Shown here: positions 24,875 through 37,000 of the stretch, piece after piece
Position numbering within the stretch: the first letter of the stretch is position 1
Layout of the letters: each line of letters opens with the position of its first letter
Source: Hysterangium stoloniferum
Taxonomy: Eukaryota > Basidiomycota > Agaricomycetes > Hysterangiales > Hysterangiaceae
DNA: 64,000 nt
Direction: 5' to 3'
Assembly: GCA_015178975.1 (NCBI GenBank)
Contig: WHVD01000202.1
Location: forward strand, 62,001 to 126,000
The notes under the pieces: model-generated
The model's input: the letters and a program-made list of their open reading frames with translations, nothing else
Databases searched by the model: none
What the model was told of the DNA's origin: nothing
Made by a program: the position numbers and the translations under genes

Positions 24875-26651
24875 ATGTCCCTCAGTGATGCTCTGGCATT
24901 CCCTCCGAGACCACCACCGCGGGCAATTACGCCTCCAATAGACCCCGATTTGAATAATGATTTTGAAGATGCAGATATGCAAGGTGACGCTGAAGGGGAG
25001 GAAGAGGAGGAAGAGGAAGAGGAAGCCGCGGAACCTAAGGAGGAGGAGGAAGACGACGAGAAAGGGATGAGAGATTTGTTTGGAGACGATGCGTACGTTT
25101 TTTTAGAGCTTATCCCTCACTTCATGGTTTAACGCAGTGTATTTAGAGGGGATACACCGCCGCCTGGGGAAGACGGAATGGAAGATGGATTGACTTCACC
25201 AGAAAGGCGGCAGCGAAAAGCCCTCGAGTATGAAGAGGATGACCAGGAAGAGCCTCAGGAAGAACCTCCACTGAGAGATGCTTCTGTGCAGATCCCCAAT
25301 ATCCCTGTTCCAAAGAGTTCGGATGGCGATGTGAGTGCGACCATTGTTGTATTGCCGTCTGTTAGCGTTAAACAATTGAATCACGCAGTACTGGGTTATT
25401 CGCATGCCTAATTTTGTCAAGATAGATTCAAAGCCGTTCCACCCAGAGACATACGTCGGTCCTGAACATGAGGACGACGATGGCTCACAGCAGCATGCAG
25501 ACGCCATCAAGGAGCGCAGTTTAAGTATTAAGTTGGAAGTTGAAAACACAGTTCGATGGAGGTGGATTAAAGATGAGGAAGGGAATGATGTGGGTCTTTC
25601 TTTCTCGATTTGTTGTGATCGATCTAATCCAGGCCATTAGCGCAAACAATCTAACAGCCGTTTCATCCGCTGGTCAGACGGATCATTAAGTTTACGGTTA
25701 GGCAACGAGTTATTTGATGTAAATCATAATATCGACACCTCAGGCTCCGTCTCTCGATCAGCTCTCGGCGGCAGCCAATCACAATCACAGTCCCAATCGA
25801 CCCTTTCCCAATCACTAGCCCAGTCCCTCTCCCAAAGCCAGGCAGCGACCCAATCACAGCAGTCTAATGTCCGCTCTCAAGGGCTCACATACCTCGTGGC
25901 GCAGCACAAACGCGCCGAAGTTCTCCAAGCTGAGAAACTCATTACCGGCCATCTCACGCTCCGTCCCACGAGTATGCAAGCCGAGACCCATCGTAAGCTC
26001 GTCCGTGCTGTGGGACAAAAGCACAATAAGGTTGCGCGTCTCAGGATGGCGCCTACCGATCTAGTACAGAAGGATCCGGACAAGGAACTTGCAGAGATGG
26101 CGAAGAATGCAGCGAAGAAACCTCGCAAATCTGGCAAGAGGACTGATGATGGGTTGCCTCCGGTTAGAAGGAAACGAGGCGGTAGCAGAAAAGCTCGGGA
26201 TCAAGGTTGGAGTGATGATGATGAGGGGGAACCATTCGCTGGTAGCGATGATTCAGAGGATATTGGAAGGAGGAAAGTCAGGAAGAAGTCGGCTGGTGAC
26301 GAGCCCAAAGGCGGGGATTACCAAACAACCGACGGGTTCGTTGTCTCGGACGAGGATGACGACCTTGAGGACATTCCAAAGAAGGGTAGAAAACGTGTGG
26401 CCGACGACGATGACGAAAAGGATGCTTTGGAGCAGGCTGAAGATAAGCTCGAGGAGGAGTCCAAGAAGCGGCGAAAGGGCAAGGGGGGTAGCGTCACAGT
26501 GAAAGAAGAAGAATCCGAAGACTCTGATAGAATGGAGGTCGAGTCTGAAGAGGACGACGACGACGACCAGGAAGAGGTTGGTATTCGTAAACCTACCACG
26601 GGAGGTCGTCGAAAACATGTTGCGATGAACGAGGATGAGGACGAGGAATAA
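24875..26651 (+). CDS. LEO1: PAF1 complex subunit LEO1
   Basis: Four exons: 24875-25092, 25138-25330, 25389-25589 and 25641-26651, giving 540 residues. An acidic N-terminus (long glutamate run) precedes the Leo1 domain. That domain shows YWVIRMPNFVKIDSKPFHPE, the WRWIKDEEGN segment, NSRFIRWSDGSLSLRLGNEL and HLTLRPTSMQAETHRKLVRA. A Q/S-rich SQSQSQSQS insert sits inside the domain. The C-terminus alternates basic and acidic clusters, as in other LEO1 proteins. LEO1 pairs with PAF1 in the elongation complex that travels with RNA polymerase II. For exon 4, the acceptor at 25640 keeps the conserved NSRFIRWSDG frame. A later AG at 25661 would shift it. Confidence 0.88.
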
Positions 26652-26676
26652 TATATTTTTCTCTTTTTGTTTCTTG

Positions 26677-26925
26677 CTACATGCGTGGGAATATTTTAGT
26701 CCTGACAAATTGCCCTGCCATTTCTTCTTCTCTATTACGCACCAAGGCCTTCTCCAATGCAAAAATATTGGCCTGTAGATCACCCATCTCCCTTTCGTAA
26801 ATTCGGCGTCTCTTCCACTTCCGTCTTTGTTTGGACACCTCAAGGATCTCTTGCACCTGCTCGCAAGCCACACGAACCAACGCTGTTTTAAGGGTGCGTT
26901 CCGCATCGCGAAAAATTTGTCGCAT
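26677..26925 (-). CDS. Small coiled-coil protein of unknown function
   Basis: An 82-codon frame, charged and almost entirely helical in composition. It contains EQVQEILEVSKQRRKWKRRR followed by heptad-like MGDLQANIFALEKALVR and REEEMAGQF. It ends 25 bp from the LEO1 stop, converging with it. It lies at the border between the gene island and the transposon region, so it may be the C-terminal remnant of a transposon protein. The residue pattern is too regular for random sequence, but no family is recognised. Confidence 0.35.
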   Translation of the reverse strand: MRQIFRDAERTLKTALVRVACEQVQEILEVSKQRRKWKRRRIYEREMGDLQANIFALEKALVRNREEEMAGQFVRTKIFPRM

Positions 26926-28191
26926 TCACAAACTGTGGCCGTGATCTGGACCCTTGCCGCGCAATTGCCATGCGTGGTGATGATTTCTGTGCTGAACCGT
27001 CCTCAGCCGCGATACGATTACGTTGTATTCCAAGCACATTTCAGAAAACACAATTGTAGTGTAACCTAGTAGTCAAAATTTTATCTAAAATGCCAGCAAG
27101 CCTTACTCATAATTACAAAAGAGGAGAAAATTGTGACATTGTGCATCTATTCTTCATGCACTAACAGCATTTTTTGCAGTTCAAGATTATATTGGATTCC
27201 AAAACAGAAATAGCACACTTGGATTTTATCTAGGAGATTGTGGGTAAAAGAACTCTATAGCCTCTTCACCTGCTGCCCAGGAGACATTTTCTTTTTTTAT
27301 AGATTCTTTTTGATGAGACTAATATTATGAAATTGCAGCTTACTGGCAGGTGTAGTGCAAAAGAGCATCCACTGCGATAGCCCTTCACCACAAAACAAAT
27401 AGGTCTGAACCTTTTTTTTCTTTGATAGCGCCACTGCAACTGGTGATGGAGATACAGAGATATTCTCTCATTCTGACCTGTACACATGTTGGATTTTGAA
27501 CATCATTCAAGCCTTTGTTCCCTTGCCCTATTGTCCCATTATCTCCCTCTTTGTAAGGGCAACCCCTACTACCTAATATTCACATTAGGCTAGCAGGAGG
27601 GAATCTGAAGATATATTAGAACTAATATATATACAAATAACTACTTAACTCACCTAGCAGGAGGGAATCCAAAGAGAAACAGTCTAAGGAATTCCTTCTG
27701 CAAGGTGTGACCCATAGGCACCCAGTAGTCTAAAAATAACTCTACCTAATACAGAACAGGGGCCTTTCCCACAATGGAACACTAATGCTGTGAGCTTCTA
27801 AGTTAATCACCTACTCCTCAGAGGCATGTATTAGCCAGAGTAGTTGATCTCCACAAGGAGAGGGAAAGTGATGAAAGGCATAGGGTTGGACTGTGGACTC
27901 AGGACTTCAATAAGATGAGAAAATGGTGTTCCCTAGGGTCCGTGACAGAGGGTCCCCTGACACTTTCATACTCCCATTGTCTTCCCCATTTAGAATTCTA
28001 TTGTTCTTAGGGTTTATACAGTACATACATACATTCTATGCAGCTATATGCAAATACAGCTCCCTGCACAATTGCAAGGATCTTATGTGATAAAGGCACA
28101 TGTATTTCAACACAATCATGCAGTATATCCTCCATTCTCCTTTCATGACATCCCAGTGACTTGCTTCTAGTCTTTTACACTACCTTACTTG
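26926..28191. other. Unclassified, probably transposon-derived DNA
   Basis: No gene. Two copies of TAGCAGGAGGGAATC (about 27591 and 27655) and a TGTTGGATTT start near 27488 suggest an unrelated LTR, but no matching end or target duplication was found. Confidence 0.35.
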
Positions 28192-28913
28192 TGTTAAGAA
28201 CTAAAACTGACTAATGTCGGTGGCTGATGGGGACCGATCGGAAGGACTTGGCTTCAGCTTATGTGCTGCGCCCTTGCAAATATCTGTAGGGTGTCCTTAG
28301 ATTTTGGACTGGCGTAGACTAATCCTAAAGAGTTCCTTTCGGGGAGATACTGATCGGGACTGAAGGACAAGTCGAGTGTCAGGCCAGGGGTCGGGGCTGA
28401 GAGTGGACGAGCACACGCGAAGGTGGATGGGGGGATTCTTAGTATGAGACTGTTACAGATGTATGAGGGTATTCTGAGTCGATATTCTGATTGCCTAGTA
28501 ACTACAACTACAGCGGGTTCATATACAAGTAACAGGCGTCTAGAAAATACTAATGGGGAGAAGGGTGGAAAACGGCATTAACAATAAGCTTGACTAGGAA
28601 CGGGAAGTTTATGATTAGTTCAGAGGCCGATAATAACCGAGAGCGAAATTACGATAAAAGGAAATAGTTCAAGGACTACAAATATAGATAGGCATATGTG
28701 AAACATAGAGTGGAACGGATCAACATAATGAAAGGGACGTATCAAAGCATAACCAGACAGAAAGGCGTAGTCAGGTTTGATTGACCGGAAGGCATACGTC
28801 AGCGTCGGGGGACTGACGGCCTCCGAGATATCGTCTTGATTGAAGAAGGATAACTACGACGATATACCATCGGTTACCGTCGGCATGCGAAGGGTTGCGA
28901 CACAGTCGTAACA
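28192..28913 (-). mobile_element. Family C solo LTR, 722 bp
   Basis: Plus strand begins TGTTAAGAACTAAAACTG and ends CACAGTCGTAACA. It is flanked on both sides by the 5 bp target duplication ACTTG (28187-28191 and 28914-28918). The U5 hairpin motif is at 28244-28275, in antisense. No internal region adjoins, so this is a solo LTR. Confidence 0.9.
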
Positions 28914-29400
28914 ACTTGTTAGAATGGGAAGGGGGATCGGGGCACAGAATAGTGACCCTAGTGGACGAATAGACCACCACTCAAACTCAGATTGACTGCA
29001 TGGTGGACAGAACCAAAGCCATGGATAAGGACTACTATGGATATACATATGTGGGTACTTAGGGTTCCAAACCACATATTCCAACATTACTAGCTGTAGA
29101 AGTGGGCACAGTTCCAAAATACTGTAGAAGGCATTGAAATACTGTAAGACTAGCATCTGCCACAGGTGCAACAGACACTACAATGAATGATGAGAACAAA
29201 CCACTACTATGTGCAAAATTCACATGTAGATAATACTGTATATTGTAAGAATATGCAACAGGATTTCATATGGGTGAGGGGATGACAAAGTCCCTACTGA
29301 AATACATGTGATGACTAAGCTACTGTACAGTACTAAATACCCGAGTGTAGTCAGACTGTGAGCACTCTCAACAGCTTGCAATATTCTAACATATATATAA
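28914..29400. other. Unclassified spacer before the minisatellite
   Basis: No gene or recognised repeat. AGGCATTGAAATACTGTAAG-like sequence with ACTGTAGAAGG recurs at about 29121 and 29742, on either side of the minisatellite, hinting at a duplicated flank. Confidence 0.3.
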
Positions 29401-29690
29401 GTGGACAACAAAAGGGGAGTGGACAACAAAAGGGGAGTGGACAACAATGGAGAGTGGACAACAATGGAGAGTGGACAACAATGGAGAGTGGACAACAATG
29501 GAGAGTGGACAACAATGGAGAGTGGACAACAATGGAGAGTGGACAACAATGGAGAGTGGACAACAATGGAGAGTGGACAACAATGGAGAGTGGACAACAA
29601 TGGAGAGTGGACAACAATGGAGAGTGGACAACAATGGAGAGTGGACAACAATGGAGAGTGGACAACAATGGAGAGTAGACAACAATAACA
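29401..29690. repeat. 17 bp minisatellite
   Basis: Two 18 bp units GTGGACAACAAAAGGGGA (29401-29436) are followed by fourteen copies of GTGGACAACAATGGAGA (29437-29674) and a degenerate unit. The 14 copies are identical as far as I can read. Because the period is not a multiple of three, all frames stay open and produce spurious repetitive reading frames on both strands. Confidence 0.95.
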
Positions 29691-29757
29691 ATGGAACCAT
29701 ATGTTACCAAATCACAGTGTAGGGAGTCACACTCCCTTACAATACTGTAGAAGGTGG

Positions 29758-31147
29758 TGTGATTTTCCTTCATCATGAATGTCATCAGTTTATTTCTGCA
29801 TTGCCAGCTTAGTTGTAAGGCCCAAAATTGAGTTAAAATTCTTTGACACATGCATCCCAATCATTGAGCCAAGCCAGAGCTTCATCAGATAATCCAGAGA
29901 GTCTGGGTTTGAACCAATCCTAAGCAGTAACCTTAAGGTAAGAGAGTGTGAAGTTGACTTTTTGACTGTCATTTGTGAACACAGATGGTCAGTCACAGAA
30001 ACAAAAATGACATTAAAGCAGGAAGTTCTTCAACTTCTTCAGATCTTTACTGGAGAATGGTTCAGGTTCTTTGACATTCATATGAGACAGTTCTTTGCCT
30101 TTACTGATGGTTTCTGTTAATATCTAAGTCTAAAAACAAGAGGAGAATGATTTCAGAGGGCTGATGGGTATTTCATACTTAACTGGGAGGTCTGGCTCTA
30201 CAAAACAAGTGGAGCTTGGCTTCAACTTATGTGTGTGTTGCACTCTTGCATGAACTGTTAGGGTGCTCTGGTATTTCAAGAAGAGCAAGTAGTACAAATT
30301 GAGACTAAAGATGATACTTAGCTGAATCAACCAGAAGGCTGAAATGCTAAGGGTTGTGGGGATAAGAGTTGCAGCTGGCCAATGACATCTTCAAGAGTAT
30401 TAGGAGCAAGCAAAGGGGTTTAAACATGAAAGGGGTAATCTAAGTTAATATTAGAACTGAAGAACTATAGCATATATGATAGGATTTTTATACAAAAGTA
30501 TAGTGGATTATCAGAAGGATGATCAAGGAAGTAAGAAGTTGTGCTTGGTCAAAGGAAGTGGGAACAGGAACAAGGATCAAACCAAGACTAAATGTGATGA
30601 AACACAAGTATTCTAAAGGTTGTGAGGTGGCAAATGAAACATACACATTGAATGGGTGATGGAAGAGCATTGGAATGGAGATGGGATGGGATGACCAAAA
30701 AGGTAATCTACAGAGGGATATGTGTTGGGATGCTGCAGGTAGTGACACTGTGGTTGGGGATACTGATAGCAGGGTGCTGGAGGGTTATGAGGATAACACC
30801 AAGTTGCAGGGATCTGAAATGATGGCATCCTAACAGTTTCATTGGCAGATTTCAGATATTCTGAAAAGATTCCAATGGACTTGATGAGTGTGAGGGTTGG
30901 GTTGTCAAGAGATTCAGGTTGTTCCTGAGGACTGGCAGAATTTGAATCTTCCTCATCATCCACAGGATTTTCCTCTGCATCAGGAACTTCCATGACAGGA
31001 TTATCAGAAACTGATGTAGTAGGCTGAGTTGGAGTGTCAGGCTGGGTGGTATAAAGTTGTAAAGGGGATCAAAGTTGAGATGGTCCTTCAGTAGCTCTAC
31101 ATTTGGGACCCATGATGAGCAAGTTGCAGGTGTGAGATCTGATATAC
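29758..31147 (-). pseudogene. Gag remnant of an older family B-related gypsy element (B')
   Basis: Minus-strand sequence matches the gag of the element at 31344-40305. Its start (MGPKCRATEGPSQL-like) is near 31113. The acidic segment EVPDAEENPVDDEEDSNSAS runs 30900-30993, and a C-terminal piece (KLAMQK, near 29790) parallels the one at 38316-38528. It is cut on the left at about 29757, interrupted by the family D LTR at 30115-30835, and full of stops. Its 5' LTR begins at 31148. Confidence 0.75.
30115..30835 (-). mobile_element. Family D solo LTR, 721 bp
   Basis: Begins TGTTAATATCTAAG, ends GGCATCCTAACA, and is flanked by GTTTC on both sides (30110-30114 and 30836-30840). It sits inside the B' gag. 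The hairpin motif at 30211-30250 carries the CAAC/GTTG version of the stem. Confidence 0.88.
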
Positions 31148-31343
31148 TGTTAAGTTCTCATGTCAGAAGGCTTATTTTTGGAAACTATCAGAAAACACTG
31201 GGGAACTCAGATACTTTCAAATAGGGGTAAGGACTTGGCTTCAGCTTATGTACTGTGCCCTTACACAAATACTCAGGTGTCTGTATTTCAGGGAATCAAT
31301 GTATGCCAGAATAATGGAGAATATCCAGGGTTCTGAAGAGTTC
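31148..31343 (-). mobile_element. B' LTR, first part (continues at 40306)
   Basis: TGTTAAGTTCTCATGTCAG starts 2 bp after the 11-base primer site AGATCTGATAT (31135-31145). A hairpin motif lies at 31231-31260. The LTR is split by the family B element. It resumes at 40306 with GTTCTGAATATATAG and still contains ATATCAGATCT at 40359-40369. It fades out near 40620. Confidence 0.75.
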
Positions 31344-31857
31344 TGTTAAGTGCCATGTCAGAACTTATTCCAGAACTATTGGATAGGGTCAGGATGTCAG
31401 CTTCAGCTTATGTGCTGCACCACTATGCAAACACTCAGAAGTCCTTAATTTCAAAGGTGAGACTTATGCTGGAAGATGTGGATATTCAGAGTTCCGAAGA
31501 GTTCTGAATATCGAGGATTCAGAAAGACGGAAGAGGGAATAAGAAACTAAGTCAATATCAGATCTAAAGTAAAGTACAAATTTGTGGAAACTAATATAAG
31601 TCTTCTCATTATTGTACTACAAACTAAGACCACAATAAGATAGAAACAGAAGTATTCTGAAATGGGAATACAATAAGATGAATTGGGGAGACAATATTCC
31701 AAAACAGGAATATAATAAACAAACGAGTGAATACTTGTCAACAGACAAATTACCAAATGTGGAACAAGGGAAGAATATGGAAGATACGGTAACTATGATG
31801 TTCTGTAGTCGGAAGTTGGAAGTCAGATATTGAAACATTTGGGAACAGGTTGTAACA
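31344..31857 (-). repeat. 3' LTR of the family B element, 514 bp
   Basis: Plus strand runs from TGTTAAGTGCCATG to GGTTGTAACA. It contains the hairpin motif (31391-31421) and the self-primer match ATATCAGATCT (31554-31564). It differs from the other LTR at many positions, mostly transitions, so the insertion is not recent. Confidence 0.9.
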
Positions 31858-31870
31858 GTACCCCCCTGTT
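31858..31870 (-). other. Polypurine tract
   Basis: On the minus strand AACAGGGGGGTAC directly precedes the 3' LTR. This is the expected place for the plus-strand DNA primer of the element. Confidence 0.75.
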
Positions 31871-32041
31871 AGGCTGAAGTTCCATAGAGGCGATTAGGTA
31901 CTGAGTGATTGAAGCGATAACTGATCGTTATGTGTTGTGAAATTTACGCAATTCTGGAGGTGAGAGTTTTGGCTGCTGGTCTGAGTATAAAAACTTCCAA
32001 ATATTTGAATTAATGATTTTGTTTCTTTAACCACAACTTGC

Positions 32042-33911
32042 ATGTTGATTCATCAACCCTTGTTTATCATTACCCCAGAAGACTCAGACACTGAAATTTC
32101 CATGCTCCAAAAAATGTTGAAGGTTGAAGAACTTCAATGAAAACAACAGAGGATGGAGGAGATGAAGTGACGACAAGAGGAGGAGGAAAAGGTATTGATG
32201 CGGGAATTGAAGGAGGCAGAAGAGGTGGAAAAGCGTGAGTTGGAGTAGGTGAAGGCAGAAAGGGAGGTGTGGATGCAGAAGATGGTGGAGGATCAGAAGA
32301 AGAAGGATGAGGTGGAGAAAAAGCAGCAGGAGTCTGAGGTGGCAGAAAAGAGAGTGAAGGAGATAAGGGAGGGAAAGTGTTAAGAACTAGAAACTGACTA
32401 ATGTTGGTGGACTGATGGGGACCGATTGGAAGGACTTGGCTTCAGCTTATGTGCTGCGCCCTCGCAGTTGTCCGTCAGGTGTCCTTAAATTTCAGGCGGG
32501 CAAAGACTAGTCCTAACGAATACCTCTCAGTGAAAACTACTGATCGGAATCGAAGGATAAGTCGAGTGTCAGGCCAAGGGGTCAGGGACCAAAGGGGGGT
32601 GAGCACATGTGAAGGTGGAAGACGGAATTCTTAGTGTGAGACTTCTGGAGGCATAAGAGGGTATTCTGAGTCGATATTCTGATTGCCTAGTAACTACAAC
32701 TACAGCAGGTTCATATACAAGTAACAGGTGTCTAGAAAATACTAACTAGGAGAAGAGCGGAACACGGTATTGACAAATAAACTTGACTAGGAATGGGAAG
32801 TTTATGATTAGTTTGGAGGCCAATGATAACCGAGAGAAAGGAAATAGTTCGAGGGTTACAAATATATATAGACATATGTGAAACATAGGATAGAGTGGAT
32901 CATCATAATAAAAGGGATGTATCAGAGTTTAACCAGATGGTTCAAGTGTATTTTGACGTGGGTGTAAACAGAGTTTGATCACCGCGAAAACATACGTCAG
33001 TGTCGGGAGGCCGATGGTTTCTGATGTGGTGACTTGAACAGTAACTTGAATCGTCGATAAGTGGCAATGACCTCGGGGACTGATAGGGTTGCGACACGGT
33101 CGTAACAGAAAGGTAAGTTAAACAACAATTTTCCATGTTTTCATCTGATAACAATTGAATACAGTGAAAAGCCGTGGAGGTGGAGGTAGAGGGAGAGGCT
33201 GGGCCTTCGAGTCCCAAAGTAAGTGACTTTGTAAAAGGTTGGAAGTTGACTAATTTCTGAACAGAAACAAAAGGTCAAAGCTCTGGAATGGATGGAAGTT
33301 GTCCATGACAGTCCATGTTATTGATGTTCAATTCGGAATATAACATGTTGGAAACAGAAGGTAAAATGGGGCAGAACTTGCTATCCCTGTGCAGTTCTCA
33401 AACTTCCATGCACTCTCGCTGTGAAGAGGGTTCCGAAAGGTGAGAAGGCTCAGAAAACTGATGATGTGGAAAATTCAGGAATGGCCAAGATTGTGGAAAC
33501 TGAAGTGCTGAATACGGATAGTTCTGGCATTGAGCTCCTCAAGGACACCATGGACGTGTTGGTTTTTATCAGAACAGAACTTATGAAAATGTGGGATGCT
33601 CTGGAGTGCCATAACAATATCCAGGAAAAAGGTTTCCAGTTGTTGACCTGGAATTTCCAGAGGCAAAATGAATTTCTGGAGAAGGTAATGTTAGCATCGA
33701 CGTTATTGCAGTTTCCAAAAGGTTTTCCGATAAGGCAAGGGACCAGCCAAATGATCCATTGGTGGAATGTGTCGAGAAAAGGTGGGAGTCAGGAAAGGGG
33801 CCAGAAGGTGAAGATGATGAAGTGCGGGATATGGTGGAAAGTGTGGAGGTTGTGGATGATATGGGGGTTGAGGCGGAAGGAGGATTTGGAGTGTCAGAGA
33901 TGTTGAAATAG
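32042..33911 (+). pseudogene. Antisense coding unit inside the gypsy element: coiled coil plus cysteine cluster
   Basis: A plus-strand gene runs opposite to pol between the polypurine tract and the integrase end. The ATG at 32042 opens MLIHQPLFIITPEDSDTEIS. A long K/E/R-rich coiled coil follows (KQQESEVAEKRVKEIREGK at its end, about 32370). An intron GTAAGT...TACAG begins directly after the family C LTR. Next come KAVEVEVEGEAGPSSPK, a second intron (about 33221-33266), then KQKVKALEWMEVV and a CX2C...C...CX2C...C cluster with CYPCAVLKLPC. A helical segment (LKDTMDVLVFIRTELMKMWD) and an acidic tail ending GVSEMLK complete it. Stops are TGA or TAG where CGA or CAG would fit. One shift lies near 33690. 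Pol ends convergently about 100 bp away. No known function is claimed. Confidence 0.7.
32378..33107 (-). mobile_element. Family C solo LTR, 730 bp, inside the antisense gene
   Basis: TGTTAAGAACTAGAAACTG to GACACGGTCGTAACA, flanked by GAAAG (32373-32377 and 33108-33112). The insertion falls at the end of the coiled-coil exon, one codon before the GTAAGT donor. The hairpin motif is at 32431-32462. Confidence 0.92.
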
Positions 33912-34012
33912 TTGCAAATATATATTTTTTGACTTGTATGATTTCAAAGAATGAGTGTGATATTGGAAGTATTGGAAACTGAACAGAAAGAAAACAGAAA
34001 AAGGTCAGAGTG

Positions 34013-37000
34013 ATGATAAAGGTCTAGGTTTACTCGGATAAGCGGTGTGGAAGTCGATAACAATTTCCATAGTGTGTCCAAGTTCTGTGGCCAATATCCA
34101 TGGAGTTTCCTTGTTGGTACCTTCATAACCTGCCCATTTGACTAAATAGAGCAATTTACAAGTACATCAGCAATTGTCGATTTTAGAATCCAAGATCTCA
34201 GAAACTTCAAATTCGGGTTCTCCATCAATGATGACCAGAGGGGGCAGAGGTTGAATATGTTCTGGGATATTGTTAGGAACACAAGGTTCTAACATGGAAA
34301 CATGGAAAATGGGGTGGACTGCTTGCATACTATTGGGAAGTCGGAGAGTCCATGAAAGTGAACTGGCTTGTGCTATAATTTCAAAAGGGTCTAAGAATTT
34401 CTCAGCAAGTTTTTTAGAAGGTTGGGTAGTTCAGAAGAATTGAGCTTTTACAAAAACCTGATCACCAATTTTAAAGTTAGGAGGTGGGATCCTGTTTTTG
34501 TCCGCAGAACGTTGATAATATTCCTGGGCAGAAGAAATAGCTTTCTGAAGTTCTTGATGTAACTCATTGAGATCGGTAATAAATTCTTGAGCATGGATGG
34601 AAGCCAAATCTCATTTGGAATGTACTGTGAGATTCGGATTATAGCCTTTGTTGGCGAAAAAGGGAGAGATGCTGGTAGTTGCATTCAGAGAGTTATTGTA
34701 GGTGAATTCTGCGATCGGAAGAAGGGATTTCCAGTTGTCCTGTTGATAGTTGCAATAGATGTGGAGATATTGTTCCAGTGTTTGATTAACGTGTTCCATT
34801 TGTCCATCACCTTCCAGATGATATCCCGAGGTGAAGTGTAATTTCATGTCGAGGGCTTTTCTGAGGGCCTGGAAGAAATGGGAGATGAACTTGGAGCCTC
34901 AATCAGAAGTTATGTGAGATGGAACACCATGTTTGAGAAATACGTGAATAATGAAAAGTTCCACTAATTGTAAGGATGTGATTGTATCGTTAGTGGGTAC
35001 AAAAATTCCTTGTTTCGAGAATCGATCCACAACAACTAGGATGGATGTAAAGCCTTTGGAAGTCAGAAGTTGTTCGATAAAATCCATGGAAATTGAGTTC
35101 CAGGGTTTTTCCGGTATTGGAAGTTGCTTGAGAAGGCCGTATGGCTTATGTCTCTGGGTTTTAGAGCATAAGCAGGTAATGCATGACTTACAGAACTGGG
35201 TTATGAAATCTCGGAGGTTGGGCCAAGTATATTATTCTCTTTGGATTAGACCAAGAGTATTGTTAATGCCGTAATGTCTGGAGATTGGATGATTGTGTTT
35301 GTACTGAAGTATGTGGAGTCAGAGATTATTGGAATCTGGAACGTAGATACATCCATCAAGATGGATAAAACCTTGAGAGTCTTGTGACCATTGGGGTTGG
35401 TTGGGATTATTGGGAACTTCTAGGTGTGGCTTGAGGGCTGGGTCGGAAGTGAGTGCAGAAAGGATATCTTGATGTAATTGCTCAATGTCCATAATCATAA
35501 TGCTATGCATAATTGGATAGTAGAGGGAAGTCGCTTGAATAGATGTGGAAAGTTGCTGTGTTGTAAAAACCAGTTTCAAGTTATGCAGATTAACAACAGT
35601 GTAGTTACTTTCCCCCTCTTTAGGATAGATGTCCCATTGTGGGGTCATGGCATCTGGTTTTCCACCAAGATGTCCAGGTCAGAAACAGATAATCATGTTG
35701 AAAGCAGAAAGGAATTCAGACCAGTGGGCTTGCTGGCAGGTCAAAAGTTTAGTGGTAGAAAAATATTTGAGATTTTTGTGATTGGTAACAACATCAACAG
35801 GAGTTGTGGAACCTTCGAGGTAATGATGCCAATGTTTGAAAGCTTCAAAGATTGCCAAAAGTTCCTTATCATGGATGTCATAGTTGAGTTCGGACACTTT
35901 CAGTGTCCGAGAAAGGAATGTGACTGGATGAATTTCACCATTGGAATCTTGAATGGAAAGAATCGAGGCAATTGCATAATCAGAAGCATTGGTTTCCACA
36001 ATAATCGGAACCTCAGGTTTCCAATGAGAAAGAATTGGGGTGGAAGTGAAAGCATTTTTTAAAGTCTGGAAAGCAGAGCGGCATTTGTCATCAAAAACCC
36101 ATGGTTGAGATTTACAGGTAAGACGAGTGAGCAGTATTGTAATATCTGAGTAATTCCAAATGCAATGATGGTAGAAGTTTGCGAAACCTAAAAATGACTG
36201 AATGTCTTTGACTTTCCATGGTTCGGGCCAATCAGGGACAACTTGAATCTTGATTTTGACCATACAGAGACCCTCAGTCCAATAATGAAACCTAAGTATT
36301 CAATAGAATCCATGTCAAAATAGCATTGTTTACCATTGGTGAAAAGACCATGTTTTTAGAGTCTTCAGAAAACTTCACAGACTTGTTCATCATGAAGAGC
36401 GGGATCCTCAGAGAATACCAAAATGTCATCCAAATAGACTATAATACATACATCAAGTATGTTGGAAAATATATTGTTAACAAAACATTGAAAAGCTGAA
36501 GGGGCATTGGTAAGGCTGAATGGCATAACCAACCATTCAAAGGTTCCATAGCGAGTCTGAAAAGCAGTTTTCCATTCATCGCCCTCAGCAATTTGGACCA
36601 AATGATAGGTGTGTTTAAGGTCTATTTTGGTGTAGATCCGAGCTTTCCGTGGGGCATTGAGTAAGTCGGTAATGAGTGGAAGTGGGTACTTATCTTTCCA
36701 TGTGATGGAATTTAATCCTCTGAAATCAACACAGAGTCGAAGGGAACCATCCTTCTTTTTGATGAAAAGGACAGGTGCTCCATATGGAGACTTTGAGGGA
36801 CGGATAAAACCTATTGACAAATGTTCATCCAAGAACTCCCGAATAGACAAAAGTTCTGATTGGGATAACAGGTAAATAGGTCCTAACGGAGAGTTTGAAC
36901 TAGGCTCAATATCAATTTTTAAGTTGTAGGGCCTGTGTGGTGCAAGCCAGTCAGCTTTTTGCTTACTGAAAATATCCATGAAATCATGGTATTTTTTGGG

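Noticed and set aside
29401..29690. A CRISPR-like array
   Set aside because: The units are contiguous without unique spacers and the organism is a eukaryote.
29358..29860. Long repetitive reading frames on both strands over the minisatellite
   Set aside because: They result from a 17 bp stop-free repeat read in all frames and have no gene context.
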